A DNA stretch of 11,499 nucleotides from the NCBI GenBank assembly GCA_028869395.1, contig JAGWSE010000344.1, positions 1 to 11,499 of the forward strand, read 5' to 3'. The position numbers and the translations under genes were made by a program. Of this stretch, positions 6,113-11,499 are shown piece by piece. Within the stretch, counting starts at the first letter, position 1; each line of letters begins with the position of its first letter. The notes under the pieces are model-generated. The model was not told the DNA's origin. It did no database searches and saw nothing but the letters and a program-made list of their open reading frames with translations. Source of the DNA: Alphaproteobacteria bacterium (GTDB lineage: Bacteria > Pseudomonadota > Alphaproteobacteria > Caulobacterales > Caulobacteraceae).

Positions 6113-6834
6113 GCGGCGACCGGCCACTCGGCCTTCTTGTCGCCGTCCTGGGCGACCTTCCAGTGCGGCGCCAGTTCCACGTGCGGTGGGCACGGCGCGA
6201 TTCCGTTCACGGGAAGCCCGCGGATCTCGTTGGCGAAGGCATGGTTCACGTCGCGGTGGTGCGCTTCGTCGGCCCGGACCACCAGCACCACATCGCGCAG
6301 CGTCGCGCCTTCCGACAGGTTCCAGTAGCGCTTGGCGATCGCCGGCGCCGGCACATTGGCCGAGCGGCCATCATCGATCTCGGCGAGGTAGTGCGTATAG
6401 CTGATCACCGCCTCTTCCTCGAAGTAGCCCACCACGCGGTGCGCCGTCTTCGGCGAGACCAGGTAGAGGCCGAAGAAGAAGAGATAGAACACCCACTGGG
6501 CGGCCACGATCACGAACCGCTCGAACAGCGTCGGCTTGCACACCTCGATGAAGGTCATCAGGTGCATTCGCTCGTTCTCGGCCTCGTCCATCAGCGTCTT
6601 GATCCAGCCGCGGTCGTCCTGGATGCGGCGCAGGCACTTCAGGTGATTGAGAGTGGCGCCGACCATGCCGGGCACGGCCGCGACCGTCTCCAGCACCACG
6701 GCGCGGTGTCCGTAGCGCTTGGCGAAAAAGGTGTCGGCGAAGAAGCGCAGGAGCTTCACGAAGCCGTACGCGGTGCGATCGGACAATCCGACCGGCTTGT
6801 GGTGAACCGAAAGGTCGATGGCCGGGGCGGTCAT
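6109..6834 (-). CDS. aox: alternative oxidase (cyanide-insensitive ubiquinol oxidase)
   Basis: A non-heme diiron terminal oxidase that passes electrons from ubiquinol to oxygen without pumping protons and is not inhibited by cyanide or nitric oxide. All six expected diiron ligands are present: E49 in LETVAAVPGM, E88 and H91 in NERMHLM, E139 in FEEEAV, and E190 and H193 in RADEAHH. The spacing between the first three ligands (39 and 3 residues) equals that of the trypanosome enzyme. A hydrophobic stretch at about 107-126 belongs to the helices that dip into one membrane leaflet, as this is a monotopic inner-membrane protein. At 241 residues it lacks the mitochondrial presequence and the N-terminal regulatory cysteine of plant enzymes, as expected for bacteria. 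The start ATG at 6832-6834 is preceded by GAGAG at seven bases. The family is common in plants and fungi but patchy in bacteria, so horizontal spread is plausible. It is convergent with the nitrile hydratase operon. Confidence 0.93.
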   Translation of the reverse strand: MTAPAIDLSVHHKPVGLSDRTAYGFVKLLRFFADTFFAKRYGHRAVVLETVAAVPGMVGATLNHLKCLRRIQDDRGWIKTLMDEAENERMHLMTFIEVCKPTLFERFVIVAAQWVFYLFFFGLYLVSPKTAHRVVGYFEEEAVISYTHYLAEIDDGRSANVPAPAIAKRYWNLSEGATLRDVVLVVRADEAHHRDVNHAFANEIRGLPVNGIAPCPPHVELAPHWKVAQDGDKKAEWPVAA

Positions 6835-6866
6835 GGGGGCACTCTCACTCGGGTTTGGCTTGAGGT

Positions 6867-6886
6867 GACGCCGGTCGAGCGGCGTC
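6867..6886 (-). promoter_or_regulatory. perfect inverted repeat upstream of the alternative oxidase gene
   Basis: GACGCCG and CGGCGTC are seven-base arms separated by six bases (gtcgag). The repeat lies 33-52 bases upstream of the alternative oxidase ATG. As DNA it has the shape of a dimeric-regulator operator; as RNA it would form a stable stem in the 5' leader. It does not match the FNR or NsrR sites known to control bacterial oxidases. Confidence 0.4.
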
Positions 6887-7141
6887 GATGGCCGCCTACC
6901 TAAGGGACCGCATCGCGGCGCGATATTCGTGGGTTTCCCCTAGGGGTTCTCACGTAGGCTGAGCCGCGCCGGCGAGGCCCAATAGTCTGCGACGTCCCTC
7001 GCGGCCGGAGATGGCGGCGCCAATGCAACGGAGAGAAGGACGCGCCCCCGGCGCGCACATTTCAGTCGCGACTTCAGAGCGCCAAGGACTCAGGCCAGCA
7101 ATGCGCAGGCGCAACAGTCAGCGATCTTGGAATCACCTGCG

Positions 7142-7166
7142 GGAACCTCCGCGGGCCTCGTACGCT
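7142..7166 (+). promoter_or_regulatory. candidate EcfG-type general stress promoter
   Basis: GGAAC at 7142-7146 is followed after 16 bases by CGCT at 7163-7166. The alphaproteobacterial general stress sigma factor (EcfG, called SigT in Caulobacter) uses GGAAC-N16/17-CGTT, so eight of nine defined bases match. Transcription would start near 7173, just ahead of the GAGGGA ribosome site at 7179-7184 of the small gene at 7193. The spacing to the gene strengthens the call. Confidence 0.45.
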
Positions 7167-7192
7167 GAAGCTTATCGCGAGGGATGGAACGA

Positions 7193-7405
7193 ATGGTCCA
7201 ATACGCGGTGACGCTGAAGGATGGCGACTGGACGGTCTTCAAGGACGGCGAGCCCATCGAACGCGGGCTCACCCGGTCCGCCGCCATTCAGTTGGCCAAG
7301 GACCTCGCCTTCGAGGCAGAGGAGCGGGGCGACACCGTCGAGCTCCTGATCCAGGGCTACTACGGCGACATGTCGCGCCGGCTCAGCGGCGGCGGGGAGG
7401 ACTGA
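7193..7405 (+). CDS. small DUF2188-like protein
   Basis: A 70-residue protein with the look of the DUF2188 family: an N-terminal beta hairpin (YAVTLKDGDWTVFKDGEPIE), then an Ala-rich helix (RSAAIQLAKDLAFEAEERG), then a beta strand with Gly turn (TVELLIQGYYGDMSRR). Family members have no known biochemical activity. The start ATG 7193 has GAGGGA eight bases upstream; ATG 7184 in the same frame would abut that site and is less likely. There is no signal or membrane segment. A GGAAC-type promoter candidate immediately upstream suggests induction in the general stress response. It converges with the DUF6481-like gene nine bases away. Family assignment is from pattern recognition, not a profile search. 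Confidence 0.7.
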   Translation: MVQYAVTLKDGDWTVFKDGEPIERGLTRSAAIQLAKDLAFEAEERGDTVELLIQGYYGDMSRRLSGGGED

Positions 7406-7413
7406 GCGGGGCC

Positions 7414-7767
7414 TCAGCCCCGCCGGGACGCCGACTTGGCCTCGCGCCGGGCGCGGGCTTCAGCCTTCATGGCCGCCTTGCGGTCCTTACGCTCCTGGCG
7501 CTTCAGCTCCAGCTGAGCCTGCTCGTCGTTTTCCAGCGCGAGTCGGCGGGCTTCCGCCTCGGCCTCGGCGCGCAGACGGGCCTCTTCCTTTTCGGAGGCG
7601 CGGCGGGCGCGGACTTCTTCCAGTTCACGCGTCTTGCGCTGGGCGCGCGTCTCGAACTGTTCGGGACGGACGGTGGGCTTCGGCTTGAACTTCTCGAGGA
7701 GGGCTTTGCGGGCCTCCGCCTGGGTGTTCAGGCGGTCGGAAAAGGTATCGATCTTGGATTCTCGCAT
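7414..7767 (-). CDS. Lys/Arg/Glu-rich coiled-coil protein, DUF6481-like
   Basis: A 117-residue highly charged protein. The first 30 residues (DTFSDRLNTQAEARKALLEKFKPKPTV) resemble the conserved head of the DUF6481 family of alphaproteobacteria. The rest, from about residue 40 to the end, is one long helix rich in A, E, R and K without proline, likely a coiled coil or single alpha helix, ending in a basic tail (RREAKSASRRG) that could bind nucleic acid. There is no signal or membrane segment. The start ATG at 7765-7767 has no clear ribosome site; no better start exists in the frame. It lies 104 bases downstream of ndk on the same strand, and the terminator-like sequence between them suggests separate transcription or partial read-through. 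Function unknown. Confidence 0.72.
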   Translation of the reverse strand: MRESKIDTFSDRLNTQAEARKALLEKFKPKPTVRPEQFETRAQRKTRELEEVRARRASEKEEARLRAEAEAEARRLALENDEQAQLELKRQERKDRKAAMKAEARARREAKSASRRG

Positions 7768-7787
7768 GCTCGACTTGGGCTGGACTC

Positions 7788-7817
7788 AAAAGGGGCCGCG
7801 CCAAAACCCCCGGGCGC
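7788..7817 (-). terminator. possible ndk terminator
   Basis: Read on the minus strand downstream of ndk, two alternative stems occur: GCGCC/GGCGC (7813-7817 with 7798-7802) and GGGG/CCCC (7807-7810 with 7792-7795). The second is followed at once by TTTT (7788-7791). The stems are short and the U-tract is only four bases, so read-through into the coiled-coil gene is likely. Confidence 0.3.
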
Positions 7818-7871
7818 GGGTCGGGTTGCCGGTCGCGATGGCCTTTGCGGCCTCCGCCAGCGGGTTTCGGA

Positions 7872-8291
7872 TCAGCCGACGATCTCGTCGTCGGTGAAGA
7901 ACTGGGCGATCTCGATCTTCGCGTTGTCCTGGCTGTCGGAGCCGTGGACGGAGTTCTCGCCGACATTGTTGGCGTAGAGCTTGCGGATCGTGCCGGGGGC
8001 GGCCTGCTCGGGATTGGTGGCCCCCATCACCTCGCGGTACTTGCCGACGGCGCCTTCGCCTTCCAGCACCTGGACCACCACCGGACCCGAGGTCATGAAC
8101 TCCACGAGTTCGCCGTAGAACGGACGCTCCTTGTGGACCTCGTAGAATTTCTCCGCCTGGGCGCGCGACATGCGGATGCGCTTCTGGCCAACGATGCGGA
8201 GGCCCGCATCCTCGATCACCGCATTGATCTTGCCCGTCAGGTTCCGCTTCGTGGCGTCGGGCTTGATGATCGAGAAGGTACGTTCGGTCAT
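7872..8291 (-). CDS. ndk: nucleoside diphosphate kinase
   Basis: Transfers the terminal phosphate from ATP to other (deoxy)nucleoside diphosphates through a phosphohistidine, balancing NTP and dNTP pools in the cytoplasm. The 139-residue product has the normal family length. H116 in NSVHGSDS is the phosphorylated histidine. Substrate-site residues are in place: K10 (SIIKPD), Y50, F58, R86, T92 (GATNP), R103 and N113. The start is the ATG at 8289-8291, giving MTERTFSIIKPDATKRN; the open frame upstream has no family counterpart. A good housekeeping promoter lies at 8355-8383. It diverges from the ABC-F gene across 249 bases. It is a chromosomal core gene without oddities. Confidence 0.97.
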   Translation of the reverse strand: MTERTFSIIKPDATKRNLTGKINAVIEDAGLRIVGQKRIRMSRAQAEKFYEVHKERPFYGELVEFMTSGPVVVQVLEGEGAVGKYREVMGATNPEQAAPGTIRKLYANNVGENSVHGSDSQDNAKIEIAQFFTDDEIVG

Positions 8292-8354
8292 GGGCAGGTC
8301 TGGTCTTCCAAATTGCGGGAGAACGGGCGCGAAGCCGCGCCGCGAGGTGGCGGG

Positions 8355-8383
8355 TCTATAGCGGCAAGGTCCTTTGCCGCCAA
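8355..8383 (-). promoter_or_regulatory. housekeeping promoter of ndk
   Basis: On the minus strand TTGGCGG (8377-8383) is followed after 14 bases by GCTATAGA (8355-8362). The alphaproteobacterial sigma-70-class consensus is TTGaCgS-N10-14-GCTAnAWC; the -35 differs at one base and the -10 keeps GCTAnA. A start near 8348 would give a leader of about 57 bases. This is the best promoter match in the window. Confidence 0.55.
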
Positions 8384-8394
8384 GCACCTGCACA

Positions 8395-8405
8395 CCCCAT
8401 ATGGG
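8395..8405 (+). promoter_or_regulatory. CCCCATAT/palindrome upstream of the ABC-F gene
   Basis: CCCATATGGG (8396-8405) is a perfect ten-base palindrome. With the preceding C it also reads CCCCATAT on the plus strand, a full match to the heat-shock sigma-32 -10 box (CCCCATnT). The -35 is poor (TTTGCC at 8373-8378, spacer 16), so a sigma-32 promoter for the ABC-F gene is only possible. The palindrome could instead bind a regulator; it lies just upstream of the ndk -35. Confidence 0.25.
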
Positions 8406-8540
8406 AACCTGCGGCGGGTTCTGCTATGCAGCCCCGCGGTCAGGCGGCGGCGCGCTCCTGAAATTCTCCTGACCTTCCGTCCTTCCCGCATTTCCTGCGC
8501 GAGGCGCCCTGTCGCGCCCGCCCTTCTCCACTCCCGTCAG

Positions 8541-10421
8541 ATGCTTCAGATCAACGACCTCGTTTTCGACGCCTGGGGCCGCCGGTTCCTCGACCAGGCC
8601 AGCGTCACCCTGCCCAAGGACGCCAAGGTGGGGCTCGTCGGCCGCAACGGCGTCGGCAAGACCACGCTCTTCAAGCTGATCCTCGGCCAGTTCACGCCCG
8701 GCGGCGGGGACATCTCACTGCCGAAGGATGCGCGAATCGGCACTGTCGACCAGGAACACCCAGCGACGCCTGTCCCCTTGCTGGAGACAGTGCTCGCCGC
8801 CGATATCGAACGCGGCGCCCTCCTCACCGAGCTGGAGACCGCCCCGCCCGAGCGGCTGGGGGAGATTTACGCCCGCCTGATCGACATCGACGCCGATCGC
8901 GCGCCCTCCCGCGCCGCCGAGATCCTGTCGGGCCTCGGCTTTCGCCAGGACGACCTGTCCCGGCCGATGGCGGAGTTTTCCGGCGGCTGGCGAATGCGCG
9001 TCGCCCTGGCCGCCGCGCTCTTCGCCGAGCCCGACCTGCTGCTCCTCGACGAGCCGACCAACTACCTCGACCTCGAGGGCGCCCTGTGGCTGGAGGCGCG
9101 ACTTCGGAAATACCCGCACACGGCGATGATCATCAGTCACGACCGGGAGCTGCTGAACAACTCGGTCGACCACATCCTGCACCTGAAGGACGGCAAGCTG
9201 TCGCTCTACCCGGGCGGTTACGACTCCTTCGAGACCCAGCTTTCCGAGAAGCTCCGCCTGCAGGAGGCGACCCGCCTGAAGGTCGAGGCCAGACGCGCCC
9301 ACATGCAGTCGTTCGTCGACCGCTTCCGATACAAGGCCTCCAAGGCGCGCCAGGCTCAGTCGCGCCTCAAGGCGATCGCCAAGCTGCCGCCGGTGGCCGC
9401 CGTGGTCGAGGAGCACGTCGCTCCCTTCACCCTGCCCTCGCCCGAGCGCCCGCTTGCCCCGCCGCTGCTACGGCTGGAGGAGGCCTCGGTCGGCTACGGC
9501 GGCCCACCGACCCTGAGCAAATTGAACCTGCGTCTGGACGTTGACGACCGCATCGGCCTTCTGGGCGTCAACGGCGCGGGCAAGTCGACATTCGCCAAGC
9601 TGGTCGCCGGCGCGCTGCAACTCGAAGCCGGCAAGATGCACCGCTCGGGCAAGATGCGCGTGGGTTGGTTCCATCAGCATCAGATCGAGGCGCTCGACCC
9701 GACCGACACGCCGCTCGACATCATCCGCCGTCAGCTCCCGGACGCCACCGAGCCCCAGCGCCGCTCGAAGCTCGCCCAGTTCGGCCTGGGCTTCGACAAG
9801 CAGGGCACGACCGTCGCCAATCTGTCGGGCGGGGAGAGGGCGCGGTTGCTGCTCAATCTCGTCGCCATGGAGGCGCCGCACCTGCTGATCCTCGACGAAC
9901 CGACCAACCACCTCGACATCGACAGCCGCCGCGCGCTGCTGGAGGCGGTCAACGATTACGAGGGCGCGGTGATCCTGATCACCCACGACCGTTCGCTGAT
10001 GGAGCTCGTGGCCGACCGGCTCTGGCTGGCCGCGGACGGGACCATCAAGCCGTTCGACGGCGACCTGGAGGACTACGCCCGCTTCGTCCTCGATCGCGCC
10101 AGGGCCGCCGCGCGCGCGCCGACGCAGGTCAAGGCCGAGATCGCGGCGCCCGCACCTCCGCCGCCGGCGCCCGCGCGCAAGGCGCCCACCGGCAACGCGC
10201 GGCGGCGCGCCGAGGCGGCCGAAGCGGCCCTCGCCCGCGCCGCCCAGGCGCTGGAAGCCATCGACGCAGCCCTGACGGAGCCGAAGGTGCTGACCGGCGA
10301 CCCCGGAAAACTCGCCGAGCTCGGCCGCCGCCGCGCCGAGGCCCGTGCCGCCCTGGAGATCGCCGAGATGGAATGGCTGGAGGCCCAGGAAGCCTACGAG
10401 TCGCTGAAGCCCACGGCCTGA
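8541..10421 (+). CDS. ABC-F family ATPase, YheS type
   Basis: A soluble protein with two ABC domains and no membrane part; ABC-F proteins bind the ribosomal E site and modulate translation or rescue stalled ribosomes. The product has 626 residues. ABC1: Walker A GRNGVGKT 34-41, signature SGGW from 147, Walker B with D170 and catalytic E171. The linker of charged helices at 234-282 (P-site-tRNA interaction motif) carries QSFVDRFRYKASKARQAQSR, a hallmark of the group. ABC2: Walker A GVNGAGKS 342-349, signature LSGGE with S429, Walker B D452 and E453. The C-terminus has a Pro/Ala-rich spacer and a coiled coil ending EMEWLEAQEAYESL, which with PFDGDLEDY matches Escherichia coli YheS rather than Uup, EttA or YbiT. 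The start ATG 8541 begins directly at the first ABC strand; no strong ribosome site precedes it. The 3' end overlaps the potassium channel gene by 28 bases, tail to tail. A resistance role is not indicated. Confidence 0.93.
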   Translation: MLQINDLVFDAWGRRFLDQASVTLPKDAKVGLVGRNGVGKTTLFKLILGQFTPGGGDISLPKDARIGTVDQEHPATPVPLLETVLAADIERGALLTELETAPPERLGEIYARLIDIDADRAPSRAAEILSGLGFRQDDLSRPMAEFSGGWRMRVALAAALFAEPDLLLLDEPTNYLDLEGALWLEARLRKYPHTAMIISHDRELLNNSVDHILHLKDGKLSLYPGGYDSFETQLSEKLRLQEATRLKVEARRAHMQSFVDRFRYKASKARQAQSRLKAIAKLPPVAAVVEEHVAPFTLPSPERPLAPPLLRLEEASVGYGGPPTLSKLNLRLDVDDRIGLLGVNGAGKSTFAKLVAGALQLEAGKMHRSGKMRVGWFHQHQIEALDPTDTPLDIIRRQLPDATEPQRRSKLAQFGLGFDKQGTTVANLSGGERARLLLNLVAMEAPHLLILDEPTNHLDIDSRRALLEAVNDYEGAVILITHDRSLMELVADRLWLAADGTIKPFDGDLEDYARFVLDRARAAARAPTQVKAEIAAPAPPPPAPARKAPTGNARRRAEAAEAALARAAQALEAIDAALTEPKVLTGDPGKLAELGRRRAEARAALEIAEMEWLEAQEAYESLKPTA

Positions 10422-11290
10422 CCTTCCGGCGCCGGCACGGTGTCGTGGATCCGCGTCAGGTCGATCTGGATCGCGCCGTCATCCATGTCCTGCAGGATGT
10501 GGGTGAAGACGTGGCCCATGCGGATGTCCTCGGGCCGGTAGTTCCGGCGGTCGTTGATCGTCGAGGAGATCGCCTCGTCGAACCCGGCGATGGAGACGAG
10601 CAGGCTCGGCCCCTCCGCTCTCAGCCGCTCGGCGTCCATGTCGAACAATGGGCTCTCGGCGTCGATCGGGTGGATGAGGGTCCACGAGAGCGTCAGCACC
10701 GGGTTTTCGCTGCGGACCAGCTTGAGATCGAAGAACCGACGAAATGTGCCGCCATCCGCGAGGTGATAGGTGCGCAGGTAGCTTATCCGGCCGCGAACCT
10801 CGCTGATCGCATGCAGTCGGCGGCTGGCCACGCGGACCATCAGCGCCCGGCCGCCCTCGTAGGGGGCGATGACCGCGGAATCGGAGAAGATCAGCCGTGG
10901 CTTCGGACGGGCGAAGCGGGCGAAGAAGGCGCCGGTGACCAGCGCGGTCAGGAACATGCCCGCGAAGATCTCGACCGTCGCCACGATGTGCCCGTACTTG
11001 GTGGCCGGGCTCATCACCCCGTAACCGACCGTCGCGAGGGTCTCCACCGAGAAGAAGAAGGAGTCCCAGAAGTCGCCTGGTTGAGCGTTGGCGACGGCCC
11101 CCGGCGCGAGCCAGTAGAACGTCGCGAAGACCAGGTTCACCGCGACCAGCAGTCCCACCACCAGCGCGACGAACGCGCGCCAGCTCATCGACAGGACGAG
11201 GTAATAGGGGTCATCCCAGCTGAATCGGGACGCGCCCACCTTCACGGCGCTCACGCCTTGCGAGTCGATGCGGGCGACCGGTCTCCTCAT
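10394..11290 (-). CDS. inward-rectifier potassium channel (KirBac type)
   Basis: A tetrameric potassium channel of the inner membrane. The 298-residue product has the KirBac layout: amphipathic slide helix (WDDPYYLVLSMSW, 25-37), first transmembrane helix about 39-62, pore helix FWDSFFFSVETLA, selectivity filter TVGYG at 87-91, second transmembrane helix about 99-125 with the conserved EIFAGM (E107) and glycine G120, then a cytoplasmic beta-sandwich of about 170 residues (FDLKLVRSENPVLTLSWTLIHPID and SPLF) that gates the pore. Length is close to KirBac3.1. Unusual: the residue after the filter is V92, where the KirBac sequences I remember have aspartate (GYGDM). The start ATG at 11288-11290 is the only one that keeps the slide helix with a short N-terminus; its ribosome site is weak. 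It converges with and overlaps the ABC-F gene. Prokaryotic Kir channels conduct potassium and are inhibited by anionic lipids; the trigger here is unknown. Confidence 0.94.
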   Translation of the reverse strand: MRRPVARIDSQGVSAVKVGASRFSWDDPYYLVLSMSWRAFVALVVGLLVAVNLVFATFYWLAPGAVANAQPGDFWDSFFFSVETLATVGYGVMSPATKYGHIVATVEIFAGMFLTALVTGAFFARFARPKPRLIFSDSAVIAPYEGGRALMVRVASRRLHAISEVRGRISYLRTYHLADGGTFRRFFDLKLVRSENPVLTLSWTLIHPIDAESPLFDMDAERLRAEGPSLLVSIAGFDEAISSTINDRRNYRPEDIRMGHVFTHILQDMDDGAIQIDLTRIHDTVPAPEGQAVGFSDS

Positions 11291-11445
11291 GTCCGACGCT
11301 TAGCATGCCCCGCGCGTCCGGCCGAACCGGCGCCGCTTCCATGGCAGGATCAAGGGCTTGGGCGCTCTGTCGAGCTGCGCGGCAGGAACCGGGCTCGGCC
11401 CTCGGGCATTGCGGGGCGCGTGACCTTCAGGGACGGACGGGACGG

Positions 11446-11499
11446 ATGCCGCGGATTGTTCCAAAGCTGATCTTCCAGGCTGCGCCGATCGCCATGCTG
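11446..11499 (+). CDS. possible 5' end of a further gene (cut by window edge)
   Basis: The last 54 bases form an open frame from ATG 11446 reading MPRIVPKLIFQAAPIAML, a basic then hydrophobic start that could be a signal or membrane segment. A purine-rich GGACGGGACGG precedes the ATG. Eighteen codons cannot be distinguished from chance, and no family is recognisable. The rest of 11291-11445 shows nothing beyond the presumed potassium channel promoter region, in which I found no clear promoter motif. Confidence 0.25.
   Translation, partial: MPRIVPKLIFQAAPIAML

Larger units (their letters stand above)
6835..7192. other. 358-base region without a convincing gene
   Basis: The stretch between the alternative oxidase start and the DUF2188-like gene. 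It holds the inverted repeat at 6867-6886, a ten-base palindrome CCCCTAGGGG at 6937-6946, and a GGAAC-type promoter candidate at 7142-7166. The alternative oxidase promoter must lie here on the minus strand, but I found no confident -35/-10 pair for it. A 66-codon frame at 7011-7211 has its only GGAG directly against the ATG and overlaps the next gene, so it is not called. No tRNA-like cloverleaf was seen. Confidence 0.6.

Noticed and set aside
7011..7211. 66-codon plus-strand frame upstream of the DUF2188-like gene
   Set aside because: Its GGAG touches the ATG, it overlaps the start of the better-supported gene, and its Arg-rich sequence has no pattern.
8715..9416. 233-codon minus-strand open frame
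   Set aside because: It lies wholly antisense to the ABC-F gene, whose motifs are intact; no motif or ribosome site supports it.
9665..11470. 601-codon plus-strand open frame
   Set aside because: It runs in a shifted frame through the ABC-F gene and antisense to the potassium channel; its Arg/Pro/Gly-rich content is typical of shadow frames in high-GC DNA.
11355..11499. minus-strand open frame entering from the right edge
   Set aside because: About 48 codons of low-pattern Arg/Pro/Ser-rich sequence without recognisable features; it cannot be supported as a gene end.

Overview
The window is high-GC chromosomal DNA with dense, often overlapping genes. It most resembles an alphaproteobacterium of the order Caulobacterales (Caulobacter/Phenylobacterium type). 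The main reasons are a clpX - HAD protein - clpP order that matches the clpX/cicA/clpP locus known from Caulobacter crescentus, two good matches to the alphaproteobacterial housekeeping promoter (TTGaCgS - N10-14 - GCTAnAWC), a GGAAC-type general-stress promoter candidate, and a DUF6481-like coiled-coil protein. The genus is an inference; no rRNA or other marker is present.

Left part (1-2350), ClpXP locus: the 5' part of clpX (minus, cut by the window edge), a structured clpX leader, a divergently transcribed HAD phosphatase (probable cicA), a translationally coupled 86-residue protein of unknown function, and clpP (minus) converging on it. ClpX is the AAA+ unfoldase and ClpP the peptidase of one protease, although here they are separate transcription units.

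Middle part (2522-6834), accessory-looking metabolism: a secreted or lipid-anchored M20 metallopeptidase (plus), a CSWC DsbA/FrnE-type oxidoreductase (minus), a cobalt-type nitrile hydratase operon of alpha, beta and accessory protein in overlapping frames (plus), and a bacterial alternative oxidase (minus) whose stop codon shares the bases CTAG with the accessory-protein stop. Nitrile hydratase turns nitriles into amides, and alternative oxidase is a cyanide-insensitive ubiquinol oxidase. Their adjacency, with a thiol oxidoreductase divergent from the cysteine-claw enzyme, suggests a nitrile/cyanide-tolerance cluster. That link is an inference from context.

Right part (6835-11499), stress and core functions: a 358-base gene-free stretch with inverted repeats and a possible EcfG promoter feeding a DUF2188-like small protein; a DUF6481-like coiled-coil protein and ndk (both minus); a YheS-type ABC-F ribosome-associated ATPase (plus); and a KirBac-type potassium channel (minus) that overlaps the ABC-F gene tail to tail by 28 bases. 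The last bases may hold the start of another plus-strand gene.

No tRNA, rRNA, CRISPR array, insertion sequence or phage gene was seen.
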